DNA from: Alviniconcha marisindica
Lineage: Eukaryota > Mollusca > Gastropoda > Provannidae
Reading direction: 5' to 3'
Assembly: GCA_018857735.1 (NCBI GenBank)
Contig: JABMCL010002049.1
Span: 1,076,001 to 1,140,000, forward strand
DNA length: 64,000 bases
Shown here: in pieces, positions 1 through 12,605 of the stretch
Numbering within the stretch: position 1 is the stretch's first letter
Layout: the number at the start of each line of letters is the position of its first letter
Notes under the pieces: generated by a model
What the model was told of the DNA's origin: nothing
The model's database searches: none
What the model saw: the letters and a program-made list of their open reading frames with translations, nothing else
Translations under genes and position numbers: made by a program

Positions 1-1015
1 AACACCAAGGGTACATTATTATGCTGTCATTCCTTGGCTTGGGCTGTGTCACAGCACACTGACAACAGCAAGAACACCAAGGGTACATTATAATGTAGCT
101 ATGCTTTGGCTTGGGCTGTCTTACAACACACTGTCAACAGCAAGAACACCGACACCAAGGGGACATTACTGTTGTTATTCCTTGGCTTGGGCTATGTTAT
201 AACACGTCGACAACAGCAAGTGCACCAAGGGTACATTATAATGTTGTTAAGCTTTGATGACAACGGCAAGAACACCACGGGTACATGATAATGTTGTTAG
301 GCCTTGGCTTGGGCTGTGTCACAGCACATTGACAACAGCAAGAACATCAGTCAAGGGTACATCATAATGTTGTTAGGCCTTGGCTTAGGCTGTGTTGCAG
401 CACATTGACAACGGCAAGAACACCGACGGTGCATGATGTTATGCTTGATAGTGTCACAGCACATTGACAACGGCAAGGACACCAACGGTACATTATAATG
501 TTATGCTTTGATGGTGTCACAGCACATTGACAACGGCAAGAACGCCAAGGGTACATCATAATGTTGTTAGGCCTTGGCTTGGGCTGTGTCACAGCACATT
601 GACAACGGCAAGAACACCAAGGGTACATCATAATGTTGTTACGCCTTGGCTTGGGCTGTGTCACAGCACATTGACAACGGCAAGAACACCAAGGGTACAT
701 CATAATGTTGTTACGCCTTGGCTTGGGCTGTGTCACAGCACATTGACAACGGCAAGAACACCAAGGGTACATCATAATGTTGTTACGCCTTGGCTTGGGC
801 TGTGTCACAGCACATTGACAACGGCAAGAACACCAAGGGTACATCATAATGTTGTTACGCCTTGGCTTGGGCTGTGTCACAGCACATTGACAACGGCAAG
901 AACACCAACGGTACATCATAATGTTATTACGCCGTGGCTTGGGCTGTGTCACAGCACATTGACAACGGCAAGAACACCAACGGTACATCATAATGTTGTT
1001 AGGCGTTGACTTGTT
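1..1015. repeat. 72-bp satellite array (continues left of window)
   Basis: From 601 the unit gacaacggcaagaacaccaa through gctgtgtcacagcacatt repeats every 72 bp (601, 673, 745, 817, 889) almost perfectly. Units before 540 are diverged or shortened. As 72 is a multiple of three, open frames run through both strands (24-residue periods); these are a by-product of period, not evidence for a protein. Confidence 0.95.
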
Positions 1016-1020
1016 GACGG

Positions 1021-1380
1021 AGAAGGGGAGCGGAGGCGGGGGAGGGACCCAAGATCCTGCTCCGTAGCTACGGTTTGTAGCCTTCTTTACCCGGGAGAGA
1101 GAGGGTTCCGTGTCGTGAACTGTAAGCCACGCCTCTTTCCTCTCAAAACGTCGAGGGAACCCGAGTGTCAGTCTGCAGGTGCGAAGATCCCACCCGACAC
1201 TAGGGCTTGTAGCCACCTTTACCCGGTTTGTGAACCCGTCATTGGATACCTGGAGCACGTTATTTTTTAAGTATTTTTTTTTATGTATATATTTTTTGAG
1301 CTTTTGGTTGTCTGATTTTTAAAGCGTTTTTGTATCGGTGTCGCGGTGCCACCTGTTACGCTACCCACGCTGTCTTGACA
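1021..1380. other. Satellite flank
   Basis: Unique-looking DNA. The stretch 1108-1165 (ttccgtgtcgtgaactgtaa, ccacgcctctttcctc) is related to 6138-6190, marking a small dispersed repeat. No gene is seen. Confidence 0.5.
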
Positions 1381-1395
1381 TGAACTGCGGCCAGT

Positions 1396-1545
1396 TTGGT
1401 GCGTGTGTGTGTGTGTGTGTGTGTTGCTGAGGGGCGTGTGTGTGTCTGTGAGAGAGAGACAGACAGACAGAGACAGAGAGGGAGGGAGAGAGAGACAGGG
1501 AGAAAGTGTGAGTCTGCCACCACCCCTCTCTCTCTCTACTCTCTA
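1396..1545. repeat. (GT)n and (GA)n microsatellites
   Basis: A GT run at 1401-1424 is followed by GA/GACA-rich DNA to 1500 and CT-rich DNA to 1545. Confidence 0.85.
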
Positions 1546-3430
1546 CGCCGTACAAGTTCGACACGACTACTGCCTTCTCCAAGCATTGGTTTACATCCTT
1601 CTCCCAACCACTACCGAAACTGGTTACGTCACAGGTCAACTAGCCGACAGGTTTTCTTTGGTGCTCAAAATAATGCCTATCACCTTTGTAACAGAAAACC
1701 CAAATTGTATCAGGCGTTACTTTCATTACCACCCCCGTTGCTTTCGGCAGCACAAACAAAAATCCAAAATCGATCACGTCGGGATGGAAATAATTCATCA
1801 CCAGGTCTGACGTTTACGAGCAGGCTTTGACGCGATGCTGCTTCCATAGTCTTATTACCCAAACCTTTCGGAGGGCGCGTTCAGGGTCGGTGGACAGCTG
1901 CGCGGAGATAAAGAGTGAGTGCAGGGTCGGTGGACAGCTGCGCGGAGATAAAGAGTGAGTGCCCCTTTAAGGGCGTAACCAATTATGGCAGAGTTTGGAG
2001 GGAGGGTGCCGGAAAGCTAAGCTTGGATAGCGTACCGCTGGTTGTTATTCAAATATTTTCCCCTGATCTGCATTCATTTTGATTCCTTGTATGGCCGACT
2101 ATGACATAGGCTAAATCCCCCCCCCCCCTTTCCCACATACACACGCTCCTGACACTCCGTTCCACACCGCGTCCCACACAACGGCAGGTCGTTACCTCGC
2201 CAGCTGGCAGATTCCTGGTCGTTAAACTTGCGCAAGGCCGTCGTAAATTTCAGTGGAAAAATAGCTGGAACTATGAAGGAAGAAGAAGAAAAAGAAGAGA
2301 AGAAAAAATAGAATGGGGAGAAAAAGAAGAGAAGAAAAAATAGAATGGGGAGAAAAAGCACCCCCCCCCCAAAAAAAAAAAAAAAAAATTTAAAAAAGAA
2401 GAAGAGGAACCACCACCAAAGTCTTGGGTAGAATACTCGAAGCGACAATTAGATCTCGTTGGCTGTCGGTGCCACAGTCTGAGACTTGCAGCTGTAAACT
2501 TTTGTCGCTGCAGTATGTGCACGTCTGCTGTTCCAAATTTATGTTTGCGGCTGTATAGGTTCATTTTTGCAGAGACAACTTTACTTTTGCAGCTGTATTA
2601 ACGGGAGGTAGTTTTGTGGCGACACAAGCAACTGCACTCTCCCAGAGCACACGACCTTTAAAACCAAGACACCCGAAAATACCAACACAGTAAGCGTTGG
2701 TGTGTAAAACTATCTGGGTTAGTTATTCTCTTACACCCACCCACACACCCACCCACCCGCCTTTCTCTCTGTTGCGAAAACGGATCCTAAACCGAGACAA
2801 ATACCAGCATCGTACATATCTGGGCGTATAACGTAGGGTCAGTACAGCCCTTGGGGCTGTTGACTCCCCCCCCCCCCCCCCCAAAAAAAAAGAGGGGAAA
2901 AACAACAACACCCAAACCAAACCAACCAACTAAACAAACGAACAAAAAAGCCCCAAACAAGAGCAACAAAACCATTGGCCTTTACGACAGAGGCTCATTG
3001 ATCGAGCTGAATGACATCTCTGTCATGCATATACTATATCTCGACGCGAGCGTCACCACCACGCTTTTGTTGGGCTACGGAACGGTTTCTCTCTCGGCGA
3101 GCATGTTCAAGCTGACGTCTTGATAGACTATACCATTCCGAACATCATGTTACATTTCACCCGAGTCCGCTATGACGACTGACTCCTTTTTAGAAAATGA
3201 AAAAGAGAAACCTACGTCAATAATAGCAATATCAACGCACTTATAGAAGCAGAGGGAATAGGAATCAAACAAAATGTGTAAGTTTTTCAGATACCAAGAA
3301 AGACAACTTCAATCAATTCTGTTCCAACTAAGCTTTCTAAAACACATTGACTCGACATAGCTTCAACGTCCACTTTTCTGAGCACTTTAGACGGAAGGTA
3401 CAACTGTATACAATTTTTGTTTTTGGCGCG
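1546..3430. other. Non-coding stretch with duplication and homopolymers
   Basis: A 40-bp unit (cagggtcggtggacagctgc ...) is present twice at 1882-1921 and 1922-1961. A 41-bp A-rich unit (agaagagaagaaaaaatag) is repeated at 2290-2355. Poly(C)/poly(A) runs are at 2117-2130, 2360-2390 and 2866-2890. No gene is supported. Confidence 0.6.
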
Positions 3431-3505
3431 TTATTGAGCATCACGATCTTTTGGTTTTGTCACTGAATTGAGCAAAAATAATGAGCAAAGCAAAATTCGA
3501 CTCAC

Positions 3506-3535
3506 GTTCCTCGGCTTTACAACATCTTCCGCCAT
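3506..3535 (-). CDS. Possible first coding exon of a leftward gene
   Basis: On the minus strand the sequence AAAATGGCGGAAGATG resembles a YY1-type first-exon start (AAnATGGCGG). It opens MAEDVVKPRN and runs into a good donor, GTGAGTCG. The upstream sequence (3540-3760) is CpG-containing and could be a 5' UTR. No downstream exon was recognised between 1 and 3500, so the gene, if real, continues left of the window. The product is not recognised. Confidence 0.25.
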
Positions 3536-4079
3536 TTTTGCCACGCCGTGAGCTACCTCTGAACACCGTTCGCAAACATTCGCGAGAGCCACCGCCAGTA
3601 ACGAACCACCACATGGAGTCCGAAAACAACTAAACAAAATTTTAAAAAAGTTTACCGAACGTTCGCGTAAAGAAACGCTCCGCTGCCTACATTCTCGATC
3701 GCTGCAGTGCCAATGCACCGACACTTTGCAGCCATCGTCGGCCAACGAACTCAATACTAAACAGTCCTGTGACCGACTTTTTTTTTATATATAGAGAGAG
3801 ACTCTTTTTTTCTTTTTTTTCTTCTTCTTTTTCTGTTTAACGTATCCGCTGCAGTTACAACGTGTTTTGTTTTTGTTTTTGTTTTTTCTTCTTCTTTTCT
3901 TTCGACCGCAGGCTTCACATGTCCCTAAAGCAAGCAGACAAGATCTGCCCTTGTGGCCACTTGAAAAGACTGTTGTGCACTCAAAGTGCATTCCACAACA
4001 GCGAGTAGGCGCTGTTGAATGGAGTAGATAGGTGTAACTGTAAGCAGAGTAGGTCGGTGAAACATTTTTTAAAGTGTAG

Positions 4080-4104
4080 CTGTGTGTGTGTGTGTGTGTG
4101 TGTG

Positions 4105-4138
<34 letters not shown>
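4080..4138. repeat. (GT)n-(TA)n microsatellite
   Basis: About 13 GT units run directly into about 16 TA units. Confidence 0.9.
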
Positions 4139-4141
<3 letters not shown>

Positions 4142-4884
4142 ACTGTGGTGTTGGGTTGAAGTAACCTCGGTGTTGGGTCGCTGTGCTGCCGGAGGCATTG
4201 AGAGGCGTCTCTATTTATCATGGGGCTGCATAACACGAGGAGCAACACACTTTAAAATCAGGTGGGTGCATCCATCGTCAAACTAGATAGGAGCCTCTGG
4301 TGTTCGGGGCAAAAATAACAACAACGACAACGTGCGCCGTGACTCTTCAGACGTGGCGGTTGAAGGTGCACCGGCGTGCATACTAGTGTTGCTGGTTGTT
4401 ACTATGTTTCCCGAAATACATGGGGTGACCACTGACTTTGTCGTGCGTGAAGGTGAATGACTCGTTATAATTTATAATGATGCATAACCAGTTAGTTTTG
4501 ATTCGCATGTTTTCTCTTTTGCTTTGTCCAAGTGAGGTTACATTGTTTGCATATACATGTGGTTTGTGAAGCATATCGTACTTATGATGGTTGATGAGGT
4601 ATGCTAGTCTCCTTTATTATCATCGTTATTATTAATCACGTGTACGTTCTGTTGAATATGAATGGCCTGTGACAGCTATGTTTGTATAACTGGACGCGCC
4701 AAAAATATGGCGAGATTAGGGCCAGTCGTTTGACTTTCTTACCGTAACTACCAAAGGAACAGCCAGATTAAGCCTATGCCTCTGTTGGCTGGGTTCAAGA
4801 ATTGTCACGCATGCGGCGTGGTTCTTCTTTGTCTTATTCAATACAGTAGTACGGAAACCTCTGCATGTCAGCGCTTCGATCGCA

Positions 4885-4885
<1 letters not shown>
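4139..4885. other. No feature seen
   Basis: AT-moderate unique DNA without open frames of coding character or recognisable repeats. Confidence 0.4.

Positions 4886-4886
<1 letters not shown>

Positions 4887-4957
<71 letters not shown>
4887..4957. repeat. (GT)35 microsatellite
   Basis: An uninterrupted GT run that ends at the edge of the homology block shared with 13128-13175. Confidence 0.95.
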
Positions 4958-4960
<3 letters not shown>

Positions 4961-5008
4961 ATCGACTTTCACGAAACAAACTTCAGGGGCCACCAAACGC
5001 TACTGTGA

Positions 5009-5608
5009 TTAAAGGAACTAGCCTGCGCAGGCTAAACATTTCGTGTGCTTGGGGCAGGTTAATAGAACATGATCCGCAGTAAACGTCTTGCGACTGAACG
5101 TGCCGTTGATTTTCATGTCGATTTTACAAGGTGATTTTTTTTTGACACCGTTACTAACACTTGTTTCTCGAGCTCATTACCGCTTCGTGCGCTCTTTTCC
5201 TGCGCTTCATTTTGACGTCACGAAAATGTCTTTGACGTCATAGATAGACCACCCAGAAGCTCTGTTCTGTGTGTAGGTCACGGACGAAATACATGTCGAT
5301 TGCGATGATTTTTGTCACCGACTGTTTTTATTTTGTGGAGTGAACTTTTGATGACGTATTGCAGCGTTGGGGGGGAGGAGGGAGGGGGGGGGGGATCTGA
5401 GTCCACCAGAAAAGGTGTGGGCTATTGGGTTTTATCCCAGTTTAAATTTTTTTTAAACTGATAATGATTGTCAATTTTCGGGTAAAATTAACCGGCAGAT
5501 GAAATTAAAAAAAGAAAGAAAGAAAAAAATGCAACAGACAAATCATGATAACAATAATAATTTTTACCAAAAAATCATGTTTTCGCTAGATCTGAGCAGG
5601 CCCTTTAA
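5009..5608. mobile_element. MITE-like TTAA inverted-repeat element, copy 1
   Basis: The left end is TTAAAGGAACTAGCCTGCGC and the right end gagcaggccctttaa, a degraded inverted copy; both borders are TTAA. Inside are two palindromic TGACGTCA boxes (5213-5220 and 5233-5240). A second copy lies in the opposite direction at 12606-13127. About 48 bp of shared sequence outside the left TTAA (4960-5008) shows that either the border is further out or the pair shares a flank by segmental copying. Confidence 0.65.
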
Positions 5609-6655
5609 AGAGCTTAAAAACAAAACAAAACAAAAAACCCGTTTTTACCGTTAGAATCGTCTGGATTAAGTAAGCTACTGCATAAATTACAGTAAAGTCA
5701 TTTAAGACATAACACATAAGAATTGTACTCTTCTATATCACACATACAGAAATGTGTTTTTCGACAGCATAATATATAACGATTTAAACGAATACATCTA
5801 AGTCAACAAGTCCAGCCAGCAAACAAATGGCCACATACAAAATTTAAAAAAACTTAGGCTAGTCCTAATCTTGTAAGTAATGTAAGAGTACACCGTATTT
5901 CTGAAATAGAGTTGTCGGAAGATAGCGTTTAAAGTTTCATGTGACGTCATTTGACGGTGCAGCACTCCTCCTGTGGAACCCAAACACAACGTGCATGCAG
6001 TCATGTAAATAGTGTCTGTAACCCCTAGGTAGAGACTTACTGAGTTGCTCGCTCTGTATGCTGTTCCTTTATCGCCTTCCGTTTACTTTTAATGTTTGGA
6101 CTGCAAGGGGTATTTCTATGTTTACATTGTAATAGAGAATTCCGTGCCGTGAGCTCGAAGCCCCGCCTCTTTCCTCATAAGATTTCGATGTGACCACCGT
6201 CAGTGTGCTACTGTGTTGACTGGTGGAATGAACGGTGATTTGAGCCTGATTCCAGCATTCAAATAATTTTCTCCATTTCAGTGATTACAGCTAATATCTC
6301 TCGTCATCACTGAAACTGGGTCATTACTTACTGTGGCGGTTTTGTGCGGAATCAGCCAGTCTTTCACTGCGTTGTTGTGCTTTAGCTTGTGGGGAATACA
6401 TGCCGAGTGTTTTCTCGCGGATTATAATTTGAGACGATTTGATTGGCTGAAGCTGCTGGGTGGTTGGCTGCCTGGAAACCTCACAGACGTTACAGCGATG
6501 ATCGTGTAAAACTGGGGATCTGTCTATTTCTCTCCTTTTTAACCAGTGTGTGTGGACTGATGGCGAGTGGAACCGAAATTTTGGCACATAGAATAAAGTG
6601 ATAGAAACTCTACGAATAACTTAGGGAAAGCCGAATAAAAGTTCGAAGTGCAAAA
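5609..6655. other. Non-coding stretch
   Basis: It contains the small dispersed repeat at 6138-6190 shared with 1108-1165; nothing else is recognised. Confidence 0.4.
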
Positions 6656-6659
6656 GGTC

Positions 6660-6674
6660 CACAGAGAGGAGAGG

Positions 6675-6706
<32 letters not shown>

Positions 6707-7030
6707 AAGACAGAGACAGAAAGACAGACACAAAGTCAGAGAGAGACAGAGACATAGAGAGACAGAAACAGAGAGAGAGAGACAGAAACGAAACTCGAAT
6801 TCTAACTCGAAACCTTTAATACTCAAGGATGTTAGCATTAGGTCCAACTGGATCTGTCTAACAGCCAGTTCTTGCTATTCTACAAAAACAAAATTTATTA
6901 AGCACGACTATTCTACAAATAGACATTATAACCACGAATAAGCAACTGATTAATGCAGTTACACAGAGTTCCTACAAATGTGTAGAAACAGCGGAATTAA
7001 ATTTCGTTCATGGACATTCATGTATATAAA
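6660..7030 (-). mobile_element. 3' end of the same LINE family as 36480-37700
   Basis: Sequence 6790-7025 matches 36500-36735 closely (aacctttaatactcaagg, taacagccag, gcaactg-ttaatgcagtt, gagttcctacaaatgtg). The end at 6660-6785 is a long GA/GACA-rich tract, matching the (CT)n 3' tail of the LINE read on the minus strand. It is 5'-truncated before the reverse transcriptase. Confidence 0.75.
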
Positions 7031-7479
7031 TACATATGATTCAAAAAAGTCCGTTCAGAGAGAGGGAGATTGGGGTTTTGACGCCCCGTCAACTGGAAAA
7101 CGTCACATTAAAAGACGATAGACAGACAGACAGACAAACACTGAGGCGGACAGGCAAGCAGACAGACAGGCATACCTGATATTTAGCACTAAGTCAGCCA
7201 AGAAGGTGAAATTAAGACGAAGCGAACTGTAGATAACCTCAAGCTAAATTCAGTTTCGCCCTTTATGACATAGAAGCTAAACGGGGAAGCGAACCGAAGG
7301 AGGAAGCAGCGCGGGCCCTATCGATTGGAGCAGAGTATACACACAGCAGTTTCCCTCTCGATTTCTCGTCCTGCTGTTCCTAAGGTCTTCTCGCCAAACA
7401 GCCTAAAGCCACACATTAGTCGCCCTTCCCGATGACAAATAACTTTGTGTATGCATTGCTCAACTCCCCCGTGCCATCC

Positions 7480-7702
7480 TTTCGTCCCAGACAATGTAAG
7501 GGATATTTTGTATAATACTGATGTTATAACCTCTATTGTTAAACAGATTGTTCATAGTCCTGTGGCTAAGTTAGTATAACTTAGATTTCTTTCTTCTTTT
7601 GGGGGTGGTGGGGGGGGGGGGGGGGGGGGGGGTCGTCGTGGTCTAATATTACCTTGCAGTGGACAGACATAAAATAGAACATTGATTGATTGATTGATTG
7701 AC
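7480..7702 (+). mobile_element. LINE 3' end with (TTGA)n tail
   Basis: Sequence acaatgtaagggatattttg through agacataaaatag, ending gattgattgattga, matches 18310-18470 almost throughout. It is interrupted by a pure poly(G) run of about 29 bases at 7602-7632. Confidence 0.7.
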
Positions 7703-7789
7703 TAATCGGCCCAGACATGTTTACCATTTGCAGGAGAATTCATTCCTGATTCCGTCTGGTTCGGTTGAATTTCTTAAAGCTGTAAATAA

Positions 7790-8290
7790 TATGGAATATG
7801 ACCACCCCATTTTGAGTTTTAACTAAAATCAAGGAGTGTATTTGGATATAATAGGAGAAAAAATGGATACTTGTTTGGGTCCCAGGCATCAGAGGCAATT
7901 CGGCGGCCGATTCTGTTGCTGAGGATGCTTTTGATAGCGATATCTCGGATCAGCGCATCCATTCGTTAATCAGAAATCCCGTCTGAACAAATGTATCGCT
8001 AAACTCGGGCAAGGTGACTGCGATGAATATCCTGAACACAAATTCTGTAAGATTACTCCAAAGCTAAATAATTGTCTTCCATTCTGTCTTTCAAACAGAA
8101 GAGACTACTGTTCTAGCACGACTACATATTGGCCATTTATATGTGACCCGATCCTTTTTGTTGAAAGAAGAGAGAGTGTACTAACTGCGAAGAGTTACTT
8201 TGGAAAAGCTTTGATCTTACTGTTTGGTCGACAAACGCTTTCAGGCGGGGTCTTTAAAGGTATTTAAAAAGTGTCTGTGTGGAAAATTAT
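7790..8290 (+). mobile_element. LINE remnant with RNase H domain
   Basis: Frames read ILVWVPGIRGNSAADSVAED, the VPGHxGIxGNExAD motif of LINE-encoded RNase H, then SDQRIHSLI and, after frameshifts, TTVLARLHIGHLYVTRSFLL, the conserved element TxLxRLRIGHTxLTHxYLL. It is 5'-truncated and not functional. Confidence 0.8.
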
Positions 8291-9059
8291 TTTATGTTTG
8301 CCTTTCCGAAAGAGGTATTTGTCTTTCACCAGTTTGTGCTGGATAATTTTTACCATTGAAGGATTTCGAGTGTATATTTGTGTTTAGAGAGGGTCTGTTG
8401 ATCCTACTTCAGCATGGTTTATCGAAACATGAGAAGAGGTTTTGATGGATCAGTTGGCTCAGGCCTTAGTGCTTCTGGTTTTCCTCTTGCTTGGCTCGGG
8501 AGTGTAACCTTTCTGTTTTGTTGTGGGATTTTCCCGTGTTGTATTCAAGTTGTGTTTGAATGGGGTCTGTAGATATCAAACTTGGGTCCAGTTTTATACA
8601 AGAGAAAGGTTTTGAGTATGTATTGACTTACAGTGGTGTTTGTTCCTCCTCCCTCAGATGACTGCAGTTCACAGGACCATAAAATCCAGTTACTCAGTAG
8701 CTAACTGGCCGGGTTCGGCCGGAACAATGGTGCATGACAGTAGTTTCTATAAGCGTGTGGACATAGAGATGCGTGCAGACCGATTCCTTTCCACTGCTAG
8801 TCTCTGTAGGTTAAAACTGTTTATAGCCTGTCGAACTGGTTACTGGTTCAGGCCAGTGCGCTGTTTTTGTTTTGTTTTGTTTGTCTTTTGTTGTTGTTGC
8901 TTCATTTATCTGAAGATACATGTTTGCAAGACAGGTGCACGTGATGTCACTATTTTTGAGAAACAATCACGTGAGAAACGCGACCTTTGAAGGCTGTATA
9001 GTAGCCTCCGCCTTCCCTCACTTCATCGACTCGAAATTGATTCAGCCAGCCACATAAAC
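8291..9059. other. Non-coding stretch
   Basis: The open frame at 8640-8990 follows an acceptor-like ttcctcctccctcag but has no coding signature. No other feature is seen. Confidence 0.4.
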
Positions 9060-9264
9060 ACAACATGCAGAATTTACTGGACATTAATGTACGTTATCTC
9101 CGTCCTGTCAGATTCAGTTGTATTACCTAGATCCTGTTTTTAATGCATGTATTTCTTACCTGTCAAACCTGTCATCTTTTAAAGCCAAACTGAAAACCTT
9201 CCTCTTCTCACAGTAATTTCGCCCCAATTAACATCAATACCCAGTTTCTGCTACAGTTATAGTC

Positions 9265-9353
<89 letters not shown>

Positions 9354-9590
9354 GTGTGCGTGTGCGCGCGCATGTATGATGTATGATACTGATCAGTGTC
9401 ATGCACATTCGAATTTATTGCGGTGTGTGTGTGTGTGTGTTTCCGTATAATACTTTATGTAAATTGTTTTTGATAGGGCTGTGCTCTGCATGTATATATA
9501 GAATATCATATCTAGGTTAATGTGAATTATGTGAGCGCTCAGGGCGTTGATGAGCGCGTGATAAATGTACATTATTATTGTTACCTATGT
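9060..9590 (+). mobile_element. CR1-like LINE 3' end split by a microsatellite
   Basis: The stretch 9155-9215 encodes LSNLSSFKAKLKTFLFSQ then stop, the standard last residues of CR1/L2-like ORF2. After the (GT)n at 9269-9440, a 3' UTR-like tail (gagcgctcagggcgttgatgagcgcg) ends in aaatgtacattattattg. Confidence 0.7.
9269..9440. repeat. (GT)n with (GC) interruptions
   Basis: About 35 GT units to 9338, then GCGCGCG and further GT and GTGCGCGCGC to 9372, and a shorter GT run at 9424-9440. It lies inside a LINE 3' end. Confidence 0.92.
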
Positions 9591-10985
9591 ATTATGAGTC
9601 TGATATGTGAAGCTGTACTGTGCTTGGAACTCGTTTTTAGAACTGGGACAGACGCATTATAAATAAAATGTATTATTATTAAGAAATTCCAGAAGGCCAG
9701 CAGCAAAACGTCCCGTGCAAGTCTCGGACGTTTAGCTCCTTTCTTCCCAAAATTCTTGAAATCGATCGGAGCAAATCTGCGATGTTTACCGTTGGAACTT
9801 GTGAGTTCAGTTGGTTCTGTTAATTATGTATGGTATATACAGGGCTAGTCACTCTTTGAGTCTGTTTGGTAAGAGGCTTCAGAAACGAACAATGGTTGCA
9901 GCGTGAATGAGTCTGATGCAGTTACCAAGCCGAAGGGCTGGGCAACTCGCTGGTCCTCTGTATAGGGGCCAGTTCGACAGGCTAGCTAGAACTGTATTCA
10001 TGGTAATACGTTTCCTCGCTAATTTTAACTTATAAATTAATGCACAGTAACGTCCCTGTTTGATTTACTCTGTGTGTGTGTGTGTGGAGTGGGGTGGGAT
10101 GGTGTGGGGTGGAGGGTTTTCCGTCTTCTCCATTGATATTTATTCACACACACACACACAGCTGCTAACGACGAGAGAGGAGGCTATGGTGAGGACAGTG
10201 GGAAAGTAGGTCGTTCCCCCTGTGTATGTAAGCCAGTGGTGTGGCCGCAGGAAGGCGGGGCCAGGGACCGCTGTTGAGCAGCATTGATCAGAAATAGCCA
10301 AGTATCCACTGAGCTAGCGGGGTCCAGACAGACTGCCTGTTTAGCTCAGTCCTGCACGCCCTCATCGCCCTGCTATGGCACCGTTCCCGACCTTGACCTT
10401 GACTAAGGGCGGGGCGCTGGGACGAATCGCTAGCTTGCTTGATTTGTACTTCCGATTTATCGCAGTCTGATCCCCGTTAGCTCAGTGGATATTAGCTGTT
10501 TTTGATCCGAATTTTACGACAGGTCATCTAGGGTGTGTTTATCGATGAGACAGACGAACTTTCCGGCTTTGTCGCTTTTTATTTTTGATCTTTATAGGTT
10601 ACCTTGGCAACGCCCAATTCTGGTACAAACACAAACGTCAAACGCAAATTTTCGAAGTTAGTGCCTTCAGTATTACCTGATGATAATGATGAAGTGATGC
10701 TTAATGTCCTCAGATGTCAGTTGACATATTAGGGACAAGCTGTGACCAATGCCGAAGCATGGTTCAATATAGCTTTACGTCCACGGAAACCAGAAGGCTC
10801 GTTAGGACGGACAGCCCAGGACGTCCACCTCGACTCTCACACAGCTCCTGAACTACGCCAATATTACCCATGTTAAAAGAGCACATATAGGTAGTACATG
10901 CTGGTATCGACGACCACTCCATCTAATTTATCAATACCATATTAAAGAAAAAAAATATTAAAAAAAACACGCCTTCTCCTCGTCC
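9591..10985. other. Non-coding stretch with (ATT)n-ended scrap
   Basis: The stretch 9600-9682 (gtgcttggaactcg ... ataaaatgtattattatta) looks like a second LINE/SINE tail. A short GT run lies at 10072-10086 and an AC run at 10144-10160. An A-box-like gttagctcagtgg occurs at 10477, but no tRNA fold follows. Confidence 0.4.
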
Positions 10986-10987
10986 CT

Positions 10988-11035
10988 GATAAGCCTTATG
11001 GTTCCTTGGACGTTAAGCACCATGTTTACTTATTT
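10988..11035 (+). mobile_element. SINE tail fragment
   Basis: The sequence ataagccttatggttccttg then gacgttaagcaccatgttta matches the 3' end of the SINE at 17460-17785 in the opposite direction. Confidence 0.6.
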
Positions 11036-11054
11036 TAACTACTTGCACGAGTTC

Positions 11055-11250
11055 TCTCTCTCTCTCCCTCTCTTTAGCCATTTCCTTTACCACTCTTTCG
11101 CTGTCACTTTGTGTATGTGTGTCTCTCCCTCCCCACTTTCTATGTCTCGCTGTCTCTGCCCGTCTGTCTGTATATCTCTGTCTGTCTATCTGTCTGTCTC
11201 TCTCTCTGTTTTTCTGTCTGGCTCTGGCTCTCTCTCTCTCTCTCTGATTA
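11055..11250. repeat. CT/TGTC-rich low-complexity tract
   Basis: CT and CTGT repeats on the plus strand give long Ser/Leu-rich false frames. Confidence 0.8.
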
Positions 11251-11589
11251 ACGGATCCACTTAAATATCTTAACCACGTTATGACCCACTGCATCATTGT
11301 CCACCAGGCATGTAGACAATTTCAAACAAAATCCATAGATCATTTGGATGTAATCACAATTCGTAGAGCCAAGGCTTACACTGACCGACTTTGCGTTGTG
11401 TTGTTTTGGCTTGTTATTAAATCTTGGCTTGGTTCCCAGGCGTTTCCGTAACTTGCATTAAGAAAGTTCACGCTGACATTCGGATCAGAAATGGCGGTTC
11501 AGCATGACCTCATTATGACCTCCACAAGCAAGGCTACTGTCGTCAGCGGGAAAACGTACTCACTAACAGACTTACACAGTTGTTGACAT

Positions 11590-11689
11590 ACAAGCAATCA
11601 CATACACACACAGAGATACACATACACAGACATCCCTCTCCTACCCCCCCCCCCCCTCCCTGAGCGTGCGCGCACACACACAGACACAC

Positions 11690-11747
<58 letters not shown>

Positions 11748-11840
11748 ACTCGCACGTATATATATACACACACACATACATACACACTCATGGACGCGCG
11801 CGCGCGCGCACACACACACACACACACACTCGCGCGCGTG
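11590..11840. repeat. (AC)n/(CG)n complex microsatellite
   Basis: ACACATACAC variants, a C run at 11645-11657, about 25 AC units to 11745, TATATATA at 11758 and GCGCGCGCGC at 11794-11810. Confidence 0.9.
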
Positions 11841-11884
11841 CGTAAAGTGAGTGTGTCACCTACTGACAGCCTCCATCCGTGAAT

Positions 11885-12100
11885 AAGTAAACATGGTGCC
11901 TAACGCCCACAAAAACCATAAAGCTTATTGGGGGGGTTATACATACCTATCGCTACACTGTCACCACCAGATGACTCCTGCATCAAGATGGGCAGCAATG
12001 AGAGCCATTTTAATGTTTCATTAATTGTGAGGGGCAAAGTCACAAGACAGTGTCCACAAACCACAACTTTTGAAGAGAAAGGAAGGAATGTAAGTGTGAC
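11885..12100 (-). mobile_element. SINE body, head-less copy
   Basis: It matches the body of the SINE at 17460-17785 (aagtaaacatggtgcctaac, tacctatcgctacactgtca, atgggcagcaatgagagcc, cacaagacagtgt), in the same orientation, lacking the tRNA-like head. Confidence 0.75.
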
Positions 12101-12605
12101 ATCTAGGGTTATGCAGTATCCAAGGCTGCTGGTCTGCTTACAATTGTGAAAAACAACACCCATACGCCTATCTATAGCCTGGGTGGCACCACACGACAAG
12201 GCTGCAACCAGAGCACATCGACCCCAATAGCCTAACTCTATACACCGGTCAAAATAAGTCAGGGATCAGCCTTTCATGATTTTTGTTTTTATTTTTTGTT
12301 AAAACAAAATATTAAATCTAAATATACTACCATTATAATATAGTTGTGAATAGTTGCATAAGCCATTTGTCTATACAGCGCTACCCTGCACACTTTGTTG
12401 AAATCGAACGTGTGTTGTATGGCGCATTCGTCTAGTCTGAGCACGGTCCGTTTAACACAAGCACTTGCGCTTTTACACGCTGGAAGAAGCATTGTATCCG
12501 ATAGGGCGTGACCAAAAGAAAAGATACGAGGAAGTAAAAACAAAGAACAAAAAAGAAAACAGAGAAAGAGAGAGAGAGAGAGGATTCTGTTGCAATGTGT
12601 ATGAA

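Noticed and set aside
362..1258. 298-residue minus-strand frame and 160-residue plus-strand frame in the first kilobase
   Set aside because: Both are produced by the 72-bp satellite whose period is a multiple of three; no domain, start context or codon bias supports a protein.
8640..8990. 116-residue plus-strand frame after an acceptor-like pyrimidine tract
   Set aside because: No conserved motif; the C-terminal half is low-complexity Phe/Val/Cys from T-rich DNA.
10470..10545. tRNA-like ccgttagctcagtggatat
   Set aside because: A box only; there is no B box at proper spacing and no cloverleaf.
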